Of a DNA stretch of 13,300 nt, positions 6,234 through 13,300 are shown piece after piece. The stretch lies in NCBI GenBank assembly GCA_050945695.1, contig JBMNTK010000103.1, positions 1 through 13,300 of the forward strand, in the 5' to 3' direction. Each line of letters opens with the position of its first letter. Within the stretch, counting starts at the first letter, position 1. Position numbers and translations under genes: made by a program. Under the pieces are notes generated by a model. The model was not told the origin of the DNA. It worked only from the letters and a program-made list of their open reading frames with translations, and ran no database searches. This DNA is from Ch71 sp050945695. Its GTDB lineage: Bacteria; Chloroflexota; Anaerolineae; DRVO01.

Positions 6234-6320
6234 CGGGAAGGGTGGGATTCGAACCCACGGTGGGGTTACCCCCACAACGCTTTTCGAGAGCGCCCCGATC
6301 AACCGCTCCGGCACCTTCCC
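6234..6320 (-). tRNA. tRNA-Ser (anticodon CGA)
   Basis: The 87-base gene folds as a class II tRNA. The acceptor stem is GGGAAGG with CCTTCCC. The D arm has CCG/CGG, and the anticodon stem GCGCT/AGCGT closes the loop CTCGAAA, with anticodon CGA at 6284-6286 (reads UCG). A long variable arm built on GTGGGG/CCCCAC is typical of serine tRNAs. The T arm is GTGGG-TTCGAAT-CCCAC. The discriminator base is G, as expected for serine. The genome-encoded bases after it are CCT, so CCA must be added by nucleotidyltransferase. It begins 5 bp after the tadA stop codon and is probably processed from the same transcript. Confidence 0.97.
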
Positions 6321-6325
6321 CTATT

Positions 6326-6793
6326 CTACTGATCCCCAGCCCGCAAGCCGGAGAAGAACTGCCTCAGCACCTCGCCCACTTCGTCTGCCAGGACCCCGCG
6401 GACTACCTCTACCCGGTGGTTGAGGAACGGCGCCCGAAGCAGATCCAATAAGCTCCCCGCTGCCCCCGCTTTGGGGTCGTCCACCGCGTACACCAGCCGC
6501 CCCAGCCGCGCCTGGATCATCGCCCCGGCGCACATCAGGCAGGGCTCCATGGTGCAGTACAGAGTGGCATCCGAAAGCCGCCAGGACCCCAACGCCAGCG
6601 AGGCCTGCTGCATGGCCAGGATCTCGGCATGGGCCGTCGGATCTGGTCGGAGCTCCTTCTCGTTGTGCCCTCGGCCAACGATCCGGCCCTCTACCACCAC
6701 CACCGCCCCCACCGGGACGTCACCGTGGGAGGGGGCCAGGAGGGCTTCTTCTAGAGCCTCGGCCATCCAGCGCCTATCGGCAGATAGAACCAT
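6326..6793 (-). CDS. tadA: tRNA-specific adenosine deaminase
   Basis: TadA deaminates A34 to inosine in tRNA-Arg(ACG), allowing one tRNA to read CGU, CGC and CGA. It is a cytoplasmic, zinc-dependent, usually dimeric member of the cytidine deaminase fold. The product is 155 residues from the ATG used here, the normal size. Zinc ligands and catalytic Glu are present: H55 and E57 in TAHAEILAM, C85 and C88 in MEPCLMCAGA. PVGAVVV (27-33), GHNEKE (42-47) and the C-terminal VRGVLADEVGEVLRQFF are also typical. The start is uncertain: neither the ATG at 6793 nor the in-frame TTG at 6820 has a well-spaced ribosome site, and the ATG fits homologue lengths better. A GGAGAGG lies 15 bases before the ATG. 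The same order tadA then tRNA-Ser is seen in other bacteria, for example near B. subtilis yaaJ. Confidence 0.95.
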   Translation of the reverse strand: MVLSADRRWMAEALEEALLAPSHGDVPVGAVVVVEGRIVGRGHNEKELRPDPTAHAEILAMQQASLALGSWRLSDATLYCTMEPCLMCAGAMIQARLGRLVYAVDDPKAGAAGSLLDLLRAPFLNHRVEVVRGVLADEVGEVLRQFFSGLRAGDQ

Positions 6794-6950
6794 GATACTA
6801 CGAGCCGTCCTCTCCGGCAATCCACAGGGCGAGCGCCGTCACCGGCACTATACCTCTGACAGCGGCCGCTCCGCTAGCCGCCCGGCATAGCGCGGTTGCC
6901 GGTCGCCGGCTATACTCAGGCCGCACCCAGTCCAACGGAGGTACACCGTC

Positions 6951-8276
6951 ATGCCCAAGATCACCTTCATCGGTGCCGGTAGCTTCGGCTTCACTCGGCG
7001 CCTGGTCCGTGACGTCCTCACCTTCCCCTTGCTGCGGGACTCCACCATCTCCCTGATGGACATCGACCCCGAGCGCCTGGACTTCGCGTACCGCGCCGTG
7101 AGCCGTATCGTGGAAGCTGGCGGCTACCCCGCCAAGGTGGAGGCCACCCTCGATCGTGCCGAAGCTCTGGCGGGCGCGGATGCCGTACTGTGCACTATCC
7201 TGGCCGCCCCCGTGAGCGTATGGCGGCACGACATAGAGATCCCCAAGAAGTACGGGGTAGACATCAACGTGGGCGATACCCGTGGCCCTGCCGGCATCTT
7301 CCGGGCCCTGCGCACCATCCCGGTGATGCTCGACATCGTCAAGGACATGGAGCGCCTCTGCCCTAAGGCCATCTTCCTCAACTACACCAACCCCATGGCC
7401 ATGCTCTGCCGGGCCATGCAGCGGGAGTCGTTCATACTCCTCTCTGGTCTGTGTCACAGCGTCCAGGGCACGGCCGAGATGCTGGCCAGCTGGATAGGCG
7501 CCCCCATGGACGAGATCACCTACACCTGCGCCGGCATCAATCACCAGTCGTTCTTCCTGGAGTACCGCTGGAAGGGCGAGGATGCTTACCCGCTGCTACG
7601 CGAAGCCATCAAGAAGCCGGAGATCTACAACCACGAGATCGTCCGGAACGAGCTGTTCAAGTTCACCGGCTACTACGTCACAGAGTCTAGCGGTCACAAC
7701 TCAGAGTACAACTGGTGGTTCCGGAAGCGTCCGGACCTCATCGAGAAGTACTGCATCCACGGCACCGGCTGGAACCCGGGTGAGTACGCCTACATCCTCA
7801 ATAGCTACCTCAACCGCGAGGATACCTGGCGCAACGACTTCCTGGAGTTCATGGATCCCAACAACCCGATCGACCTGGAGCGGGGCCACGAGTACGCCGC
7901 TTACATTATCAACGCCTATCTGGGCGGCGAGCCCTACCGGTTCAACGGCAACGTCCCCAACAAGGGCATCATCACCAACCTGCCACCCGACGTCTGCGTG
8001 GAGGTCCCGGTCTATGCCGACCGGAACGGGCTGAACGCGGTCCACGTGGGCGCTCTCCCTCCTCAGTGCGCGGCCCTGGTCAACGCCAGCGTGGCCTCAG
8101 AGGAGATGGCGGTCGAGGCGGCGCTCACGGGCGACCCTGTCCTGACCTACCAGGCCATCGCTTACGACCCGCTCACTGCCGCCGTTCTCTCCCTGGCCGA
8201 GATCAAGGACATGGTCCGGGAGATGTTCGCCGTGAACGAGCCCTACCTGCCCCAGTTCAAGAGCGTGTCGCTGTAG
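6951..8276 (+). CDS. GH4 glycosidase, alpha-galactosidase type
   Basis: GH4 enzymes hydrolyse glycosides by a redox-elimination mechanism that needs NAD+ and a divalent metal, usually Mn2+; they are cytoplasmic. The 441-residue product starts with the Rossmann dinucleotide motif FIGAGSFGF (6-14). NYTNPMA (144-150) and the metal ligands C168 (GLCHSVQGT) and H198 (AGINHQ) follow. The C-H-S-V signature is that of the alpha-galactosidase subgroup, not the 6-phospho-glucosidase ones, which fits ABC import of unphosphorylated sugar. Substrate may differ, since related subgroups act on glucuronides or galacturonides. The ATG follows GGAGGT (6937-6942) by eight bases. A TATACT at 6911-6916 could be a -10 element, but no good -35 precedes it. 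It is transcribed alone and converges on the lactate permease gene. Confidence 0.93.
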   Translation: MPKITFIGAGSFGFTRRLVRDVLTFPLLRDSTISLMDIDPERLDFAYRAVSRIVEAGGYPAKVEATLDRAEALAGADAVLCTILAAPVSVWRHDIEIPKKYGVDINVGDTRGPAGIFRALRTIPVMLDIVKDMERLCPKAIFLNYTNPMAMLCRAMQRESFILLSGLCHSVQGTAEMLASWIGAPMDEITYTCAGINHQSFFLEYRWKGEDAYPLLREAIKKPEIYNHEIVRNELFKFTGYYVTESSGHNSEYNWWFRKRPDLIEKYCIHGTGWNPGEYAYILNSYLNREDTWRNDFLEFMDPNNPIDLERGHEYAAYIINAYLGGEPYRFNGNVPNKGIITNLPPDVCVEVPVYADRNGLNAVHVGALPPQCAALVNASVASEEMAVEAALTGDPVLTYQAIAYDPLTAAVLSLAEIKDMVREMFAVNEPYLPQFKSVSL

Positions 8277-8296
8277 CCACTTCGCGTACCACCACC

Positions 8297-8336
8297 GACA
8301 GGGAGCCGCTAGAGTCCGGGCGGCTCCCTGTCAGTT
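8297..8336 (+). terminator. Terminator between convergent GH4 and lactate permease genes
   Basis: A perfect 13-bp stem (8297-8309 pairs with 8320-8332) with a ten-base loop is followed by AGTTTC. It starts 20 bases after the GH4 stop. It lies four bases beyond the permease stop at 8337, so it can also end the leftward operon, although the minus-strand side lacks a T tract. Confidence 0.8.
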
Positions 8337-9836
8337 TCAGGCAAGCGCAAGCGCTACCAGCCCCACCAGGACCGCCACCCCCAGGGCCAAGGGAGCGGTG
8401 CGCCGCATCACCTCACCTTCGGCCCCGGCGACACCGACCGAGGAGCACCCCACCACCAGCTTGGCCGGAGCCACCATGCTCCCCACCGCCCCTCCGGCCG
8501 TCTGCGCAGCCAGGAGCCAGGGCGCCGCGAGCCCGAGCAGGGTCGCCATGCTCTCCTGCAGGGGGCCGAAGAGCACGTTGGAGCTAGTGTTGCTGCCGGT
8601 GGTGAAGGCGCCCAGCAGGCCCACCAGGCCAGATACGGCAGGGAAGGCTGCCCCCAGCGCCTGGCTGGCGGCCTGGGCCATCACCTGCACCATTCCGGTG
8701 TGGTCCATGACCATGGCCAGCGCGATCATCACCGCGACCCCGGCGGATGTGGGTATGGCCGCTCTGACGGTCCGGCGGATGGCGTCGCCCAAGGCGGGCG
8801 GCGTGGTGTGTCGCGCCTTGATGTAGAACGGCACCACGATCCCGAGCGCCGCCAGCATTGCCGTCGCCGGGTGGAGCAGCCAAGGGATAGCCTTGGTGCC
8901 GCCGGCCGCAGTTACCCAACCTGCGCTCGTGCTCACCGCCGGCAGCGACACCTGAGTGCTCGGATGGGCCAGTGCCGTTGCCACCGAGGGGGAGAAGGCC
9001 GGCAGAGCCAGCACGGCAGTCGCCACCAGGTACGGCGAGAGGCGGATGGCTACTTCGGCGGAACGCACCTCGCGGGCCCGCTTCCCCCGGCCCAGCAGCA
9101 CCACGCCCACCACTAGGCCGGCTGCGCCTCCACCGAGGGCGGCCAGCGGCGCCAACCCCACTAGCGCCAGGACCCCTTGCGTCCCGGCCATCGCCAGCCC
9201 GATGAGGCCCACCTGCACCGCCCGGCCCCGCAGGCCCACCAAGCGGCTCACGGCCCAGCCGGAGGCCACGCACGCCACCCCCAGCGATGCTGCTGCCGCC
9301 GGTACCAGGTCCTGCCGAGGCACGCCCACTACCGACACCAGCGCCTCGAACACCACGCCCATGTCGCCGAAGGTGACCGACCAGGCGTGGCCAATCGCCA
9401 CCGCGGCTACCGCTGTCACCGGCCCGATTCCCAGCGCTACCAGCATGGGCGCGACCACGGCCAGAGGCACCCCGAACCCGGCAATGCCCTCGAGTACGCC
9501 ACTCAGGCACCAGGAGAAGAGCAGCGCTGCCGCCGGCTGGTCGGCGACCATCCCCAGCAGCCAGCTCTCCAGCTGTCCGATGCCGCCCGCGGCTCGCACC
9601 ACCTGGTAGAGCAGCAGTGCGGCCCAGATTATGTAGAGTATGTAGAAGGAGAGGGCCACGCCCCTCGCCTGGGAGACCCAGAGCACGTCCCAGGTGAGCC
9701 CAAAGCGCAGCGCCGCGATGAGCACCGCCGCCGCCAGGCCGGTGGCCCCGGCGCGGGCGCTGCTCCAGCGGCGCCACAGCATGAGCCCCAGGACGATGAC
9801 GAGAGGCGCGGACGCCCACAGGACGTCCGCGTTCAT
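8337..9836 (-). CDS. lldP: L-lactate permease (LctP family)
   Basis: This is an inner-membrane proton symporter of the lactate permease family (TC 2.A.14), which carries L- and D-lactate and glycolate. The 499-residue product is almost wholly hydrophobic, with a dozen or more membrane helices, slightly shorter than the 540-560 residues common elsewhere. Family marks are EGIAGFGVPLAVVAPM (116-131), the re-entrant-type AFTTGSNTSSNVLFG (410-424) and QTAGGAVGSMVAPAK (445-459). The ATG at 9836 follows GGGGAGGG by four bases. It begins 21 bp after the stop of the upstream GH4 gene, so it is the last gene of the sugar operon. The substrate is assumed from family; no lactate dehydrogenase gene is nearby. 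Confidence 0.94.
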   Translation of the reverse strand: MNADVLWASAPLVIVLGLMLWRRWSSARAGATGLAAAVLIAALRFGLTWDVLWVSQARGVALSFYILYIIWAALLLYQVVRAAGGIGQLESWLLGMVADQPAAALLFSWCLSGVLEGIAGFGVPLAVVAPMLVALGIGPVTAVAAVAIGHAWSVTFGDMGVVFEALVSVVGVPRQDLVPAAAASLGVACVASGWAVSRLVGLRGRAVQVGLIGLAMAGTQGVLALVGLAPLAALGGGAAGLVVGVVLLGRGKRAREVRSAEVAIRLSPYLVATAVLALPAFSPSVATALAHPSTQVSLPAVSTSAGWVTAAGGTKAIPWLLHPATAMLAALGIVVPFYIKARHTTPPALGDAIRRTVRAAIPTSAGVAVMIALAMVMDHTGMVQVMAQAASQALGAAFPAVSGLVGLLGAFTTGSNTSSNVLFGPLQESMATLLGLAAPWLLAAQTAGGAVGSMVAPAKLVVGCSSVGVAGAEGEVMRRTAPLALGVAVLVGLVALALA

Positions 9837-9857
9837 TCCGCCCTCCCCGAACCTAGG

Positions 9858-11273
9858 CTAGCGTTCGAAAGCGGGGATGTAGTCACCGTGAGCTTCGATT
9901 AGGTCGTCTACCAGCGAGTAGATCTCGTCCAGCGTCAGCTCAGCCGCGGTGTGAGGATCCAGCATGGCGGCGTGATAGACGTAGTCGCGACGGCGCTCCA
10001 GACTGGCACGGACGGTGAGATCTTGCACGTTGATGCTCGTGCGCATCAACCCAGCCAGCTGCGGAGGCAGCTCCCCTACCCTCACCGGCTGCACGCCCGC
10101 ACCATCCACCAGGCACGGCACCTCAACGGAACAGCCAGTGGGGAGGTTGTCTATCAGCCCATGGTTGGCCACGTTGCCGTACACCACTGTCGGCTGGTTG
10201 GTCTCCATGGCGTGGATGATCAGCGTTCCATACTCGCCCGAGTGCACCGGCGCCCCGCCGTTCTGCTGGCTCTCCCACTGCCGGCGCATCTCCTCGGCCC
10301 GCTCGGGGTCATGGGCGGCGACGCGCTCGATCCGTCGGCGCATCCGCTCGGCTTCGTAGCGACGGATGTCCTCAGGATCCGGCGACTCCAGAGCAGCCTG
10401 CATCTCCTGCCAGTCAGCGATCTGGGCCTCGCAGCGGCGCGGGTACTCATCCAGAGGTACGTTGAACCGCTCGATTAGGTCCGGGCGGTCTCGGCGGATG
10501 AAGTAGGGCACGTACTCGGAGAAGTGCTCGCTGGACTCGGTAACGAAGTAGCCCAGCCGACGCATCATCTCGAAGCGCACCCGGTCGTCCTCCGGCACTC
10601 GTCCCTCCTCCACGAGCCGATGCAGCCGCGGGTAGAGGTCCTCGCCGTGGCTCTCGAAACGGAGGTAGTAGGCCATGTGGTTGATCCCGGCACAGACGTA
10701 GGTCAGGTCCTCGTACGCTATGCCCAGGAGCCGCCCCAGATAGGCAGCCGTGCCCTGAACGCTATGGCACAGCCCCACCGTCTTGATGGAGGTAGCCTTG
10801 TTGAGGGCCCAACAGAGCATGGCCATGGGGTTGGTGTAGTTGATGAAGAGGGCCTGAGGGCACAGCTCCTCCATGTCCCGGGTGATGTCCAGCAACACCG
10901 GAATGGTGCGCAGGGCCCGCATGATGCCCCCGATCCCCAGGGTATCGCCGATGGTCTGGCGCAGGCCGTACTTCTTGGGGATCTCGAAATCCACCACGGT
11001 GGCCGGTCGGTACCCACCCACCTGGATGGTGTTGATCACGTAGTCTGCCCCGTCCAGTGCCCGCCGACGGTCCGTCGTAGCCTCGATCTGGGGGTGGGCC
11101 CCCGCCTGCTCGGCCACCCGATGAGCGACGATCTCAGAGGTACGGAGCCGCTGCGGGTCAATGTCCATCAGGCTGATGGAGACGTCGTGGAGCTCAGGGA
11201 AGATGAAGGTGTCCCGCAGGAGATTCCGGATGAACACCGTGCTGCCAGCGCCGATGAACGTCACTTTGGCCAT
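9858..11273 (-). CDS. melA: GH4 alpha-galactosidase (MelA type)
   Basis: This 471-residue cytoplasmic enzyme cleaves terminal alpha-galactosyl residues (melibiose, raffinose-type sugars) using NAD+ and Mn2+. It shows FIGAGSTVF (6-14) for NAD binding, NYTNPMA (145-151), and metal ligands C169 (GLCHSVQGT) and H199 (AGINHM). The C-H-S-V signature marks the alpha-galactosidase subgroup. Compared with the 441-residue paralogue at 6951-8276 it has a different, highly charged Arg/Glu-rich segment at about 278-340, probably helical, before HSGEYGTLIIHA. The ATG follows AAGGGGG by seven bases. It sits downstream of two ABC permease genes, with a large stem-loop in the 128-bp gap, and 21 bp before the permease gene. 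This context supports hydrolysis of imported oligosaccharides. The exact glycoside remains inferred. Confidence 0.94.
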   Translation of the reverse strand: MAKVTFIGAGSTVFIRNLLRDTFIFPELHDVSISLMDIDPQRLRTSEIVAHRVAEQAGAHPQIEATTDRRRALDGADYVINTIQVGGYRPATVVDFEIPKKYGLRQTIGDTLGIGGIMRALRTIPVLLDITRDMEELCPQALFINYTNPMAMLCWALNKATSIKTVGLCHSVQGTAAYLGRLLGIAYEDLTYVCAGINHMAYYLRFESHGEDLYPRLHRLVEEGRVPEDDRVRFEMMRRLGYFVTESSEHFSEYVPYFIRRDRPDLIERFNVPLDEYPRRCEAQIADWQEMQAALESPDPEDIRRYEAERMRRRIERVAAHDPERAEEMRRQWESQQNGGAPVHSGEYGTLIIHAMETNQPTVVYGNVANHGLIDNLPTGCSVEVPCLVDGAGVQPVRVGELPPQLAGLMRTSINVQDLTVRASLERRRDYVYHAAMLDPHTAAELTLDEIYSLVDDLIEAHGDYIPAFER

Positions 11274-11305
11274 GCTCAGACCCCCTTCGTTAGTCCCTAT
11301 AGCAA

Positions 11306-11363
11306 GACCGGCCAGGGCTCCTCACTCGCCCCTGGGGCGCCGTGAGGGCGGCTCCGGCCGGTC
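11306..11363. other. Large stem-loop in the permease-to-GH4 gap
   Basis: GACCGGCC (11306-11313) pairs with GGCCGGTC (11356-11363). Inside, CCTCAC (11320-11325) pairs with GTGAGG (11342-11347), and a GCCCC/GGGGC tip lies at 11328-11338. On the minus strand it ends 33 bases before the GH4 start codon and is followed by only a few T residues. It could be a weak terminator or attenuator, or an mRNA processing or stability element that sets different levels for transporter and enzyme. Confidence 0.6.
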
Positions 11364-11401
11364 CTGTCAACATCGCTCAGCCGTGGGTCGGCTGGCGTGG
11401 A

Positions 11402-12553
11402 TTACCGTGAGTACGGGTCGGCGGCGTCGCGCAGGCCATCGCCCAGGAAGTTGAAGGCCAGCACGGCGACCACTACCGCGATTCCGGGATACAGCAGCCA
11501 CGGCGCCTCGTTCAGCACCCGGATGGCCTGTGCCTCTTTGAGCAGCACCCCCCAACTGATGGCGGGTGGACGCAGACCGAGCCCGATGAAGGACAGGCTC
11601 GTCTCGCCCAGAATCATGCCGGGGATGGACAAGCTGAGGGAGGCGATGAGGTGGCTGGTGAAGGATGGGACCATGTGCCGGAAGACGATGCGCATCTCCG
11701 AGGCCCCCAAGAGGCGGGCAGCCATGACGAAGTCTTCCTCACGCAGCGACATGAACTTGCTGCGCACCACTCGGGCTAGGCCCGTCCACCCCAGGAGAGA
11801 CAGGATGACCACGATGGCGAAGTACGTCTGCACCACCGTCCATGTGGGAGGAAGGGCAGCGCTGAGCCCCATCCACAACGGCAGTGTGGGCACCGACCGC
11901 ATAAACTCGATCACACGCTGCAGGGTGACGTCGAAGACGCCGCCATAGTAACCGGAGAGCCCGCCCAGCAGGATCCCGAGCACAAACGAGATGGCGATAC
12001 CCAAGAGCCCCACCGAGAGCGAGATACGCCCGCCCACGATGAGCCGCGAGAGCATGTCTCGCCCCTGCTTGTCGGTGCCCAGGAGGAAGATGGTGCCTCC
12101 CTCGTCGGTGCCAATCAGGTGGACGTCGGTCTCTATCAGCCCCCAGAGCTTGTAGGGCGTGCCATGGACGAAGAACCGGACAGGGAACTTCACCGAGGTG
12201 TCGTACGTGTACTCCACCCGCAGTGTCTCCATGTTCAGCTCGCCCGTCAGGGCATAGGTGAACGGCCGGAGGCTGAAGTTCCCTTCGGCGTCTCTGAAGT
12301 GGACCCTCTGAGGTGGAGCATAGATGAAGCGCTTGTCGCTGGCCGTGGCGTCATAGGGCGCGAAGAACTCAGCGAAGAGCACGACTATGTACAACACTAT
12401 GAGGATGCCGGCGGAGATAAGGGCCAGCTTGTGCTTACGGAACCGCCACCACACGAGCTGCCACTGCGACGCGACGTAGACGGACTCTGCCGCTTCGTTC
12501 TCGGCTGCCTCGAGTGCCGCTTCTCCTGCGGTCTGGGTGATCTCTTCTGCCAT
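11402..12553 (-). CDS. OppC-type ABC transporter permease
   Basis: This is an inner-membrane permease subunit of a peptide/oligosaccharide (PepT-family) ABC importer. The 383-residue product has a cytoplasmic N-terminal tail rich in Glu/Ala (1-40), a first helix at about 43-66, and an unusually long extracytoplasmic domain (about 67-158) before LLGTDKQGRDMLSR (157-170). The binding-protein-dependent transport domain follows, with EAA-loop residues EDFVMAARLLGASEMRIVFRH (given as region 273-293) contacting the ATPase. Typical OppC proteins are near 300 residues; the excess lies mostly in the extracytoplasmic domain. I start at the ATG at 12553, four bases after the oppB-type stop; longer in-frame starts would lie inside the upstream gene. 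No ATPase or binding-protein gene is in the window. With GH4 downstream, oligosaccharide uptake is more likely than peptide uptake. Confidence 0.93.
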   Translation of the reverse strand: MAEEITQTAGEAALEAAENEAAESVYVASQWQLVWWRFRKHKLALISAGILIVLYIVVLFAEFFAPYDATASDKRFIYAPPQRVHFRDAEGNFSLRPFTYALTGELNMETLRVEYTYDTSVKFPVRFFVHGTPYKLWGLIETDVHLIGTDEGGTIFLLGTDKQGRDMLSRLIVGGRISLSVGLLGIAISFVLGILLGGLSGYYGGVFDVTLQRVIEFMRSVPTLPLWMGLSAALPPTWTVVQTYFAIVVILSLLGWTGLARVVRSKFMSLREEDFVMAARLLGASEMRIVFRHMVPSFTSHLIASLSLSIPGMILGETSLSFIGLGLRPPAISWGVLLKEAQAIRVLNEAPWLLYPGIAVVVAVLAFNFLGDGLRDAADPYSR

Positions 12554-12557
12554 CTCC

Positions 12558-13300
12558 CTACACCGACTCCTTGATCCTCGGGTCAACCACTGCCAGCAGC
12601 AGGTCGGATACCAGCGTGCCGATGACCGTAAGGGCACTGAGAATGAGCACGATGCTCCCGGCCAGGAACATGTCCTGGTTGAGCAGGGCGCCCAGGAAGA
12701 TGGGCGACAGCGTCGGTATGCCCAGCACGAACGAGGTCAGCAGCTCGCCGGCGAACAGTGAAGGAAGGACCCAGCCGATGGTGGACACCGACGGGATCAT
12801 CGCCACCCGGAACGGGTACTTGTAGAGAAGCCGTCGCTCAGTGAGGCCCTTGGCCCGGGCCGTCAGCACGTAGGGCTTGCGGATCTCGTCCAGGAGGTTG
12901 GCGCGCATGGTCCGGATCAGCCCGGCCGTGCCTGCCATACCGGTGATAAGGGCCGGGATCCACAGGTGCTTCAGGAGGTCAACGGCCTTAGCCAGGCTCC
13001 AGGGGGCCATGATGTACTCGGGCGAGAACAGCCCCACGATCACCTCGCCCGTGGAGTTGAAGTAGATCCAGAGCGCTAGCAAGGCAAGGAGGAAGTTCGG
13101 CACCGCCAGGCCTATGAACCCCATCAGCGTGGCCACGTAGTCCGGCGTGGAATACTGGTGCGTGGCCGAGTAGACACCGATGGGCAGCCCGACCATCCAG
13201 ACGAAGATGAACGAGACCAGGGAGATGCTGAAACTCCAGGGCAGCCGGTCCTTGATCAGCGTGGCCACGGGCCGGTTCCACTGCAGCGAGCGCCCCAGGT
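12558..13300 (-). CDS. OppB-type ABC transporter permease, partial
   Basis: This inner-membrane subunit pairs with the OppC-type protein to form the translocation channel. About 246 residues are visible and the N-terminus lies beyond the right edge. The first visible residues, LGRSLQWNRPV, match the conserved segment that follows the first periplasmic loop in OppB/DppB proteins, so the GTG at 13268 is an internal codon and not the start. Several membrane helices follow, with the EAA loop at RKPYVLTARAKGLTERRLL and the family's C-terminal VVDPRIK. The stop codon lies four bases before the OppC-type ATG, indicating tight translational coupling. The substrate is inferred from the neighbouring GH4 gene. 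Confidence 0.94.
   Translation of the reverse strand, partial: LGRSLQWNRPVATLIKDRLPWSFSISLVSFIFVWMVGLPIGVYSATHQYSTPDYVATLMGFIGLAVPNFLLALLALWIYFNSTGEVIVGLFSPEYIMAPWSLAKAVDLLKHLWIPALITGMAGTAGLIRTMRANLLDEIRKPYVLTARAKGLTERRLLYKYPFRVAMIPSVSTIGWVLPSLFAGELLTSFVLGIPTLSPIFLGALLNQDMFLAGSIVLILSALTVIGTLVSDLLLAVVDPRIKESV

Noticed and set aside
6234..6320. tRNA gene as an integration (attachment) site for a mobile element
   Set aside because: No integrase gene, no direct repeat of the tRNA 3' end and no change in gene character were seen on either side.
6798..7544. 248-codon leftward frame opposite the first GH4 gene, upstream of tadA
   Set aside because: It overlaps conserved GH4 coding sequence and the tadA 5' end, has biased Gly/Asp/His composition and no start signals.
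8584..9819. 411-codon leftward frame inside the lactate permease gene
   Set aside because: Gly/Arg/Pro-rich low-complexity product in an alternative frame of a well-conserved membrane protein; a high-GC artefact.
10524..11345. 273-codon rightward frame opposite the second GH4 gene
   Set aside because: No ribosome site, no recognisable fold, and full overlap with a conserved enzyme on the other strand.

Overview
The window is about 13.3 kb of high-GC bacterial chromosome with compact genes, strong G/C preference at third codon positions, Shine-Dalgarno starts and GTG starts. No phage, IS, plasmid or CRISPR feature is visible. The gene mix suggests a Gram-positive-type or Chloroflexota-like heterotroph: paired NAD-dependent GH4 glycosidases, PepT/Opp-type permeases with a long extracytoplasmic insertion, and an Ala/Glu-rich two-helix membrane protein. 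No phylogenetic marker settles this, so the assignment is an inference.

Left part (1-2270). A near-consensus leftward promoter (212-240) drives a structured leader that runs off the left edge. A minus-strand SnoaL/DUF4440-type NTF2-like gene (355-750) follows, with its own promoter and terminator hairpin. Divergent from it, an unrecognised 65-residue basic protein (1061-1258) has its own promoter, strong RBS and terminator. Next is triosephosphate isomerase (tpiA, 1431-2204), with a promoter containing a palindrome and a textbook terminator.

Middle part (2290-6820). A minus-strand pair encodes an M24 Xaa-Pro peptidase followed 15 bp later by an unrecognised two-helix membrane protein. The peptidase promoter diverges from that of a PLP-dependent alpha-oxoamine synthase resembling bacterial serine palmitoyltransferases. 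Its terminator is followed by a minus-strand tRNA-Ser(CGA) lying 5 bp downstream of tadA.

Right part (6950-13300). This is a saccharide-utilisation region. A rightward GH4 alpha-galactosidase-type enzyme converges on a leftward cluster that reads, in transcription order: OppB-type permease (5' end outside the window), OppC-type permease, a second GH4 alpha-galactosidase (MelA type), and an L-lactate permease. The likely logic is import of unphosphorylated galactosides by the ABC transporter, hydrolysis by the cytoplasmic GH4 enzymes, and use or exchange of an organic acid through the permease. TpiA in the same window is a housekeeping glycolytic enzyme and need not belong to this system.

No clearly novel multi-gene system was found. 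The best leads are the structured leader at the left edge, the small autonomous gene at 1061-1258, the peptidase/membrane-protein pair, the stand-alone SPT-like enzyme and the two-GH4/ABC/lactate-permease cluster.
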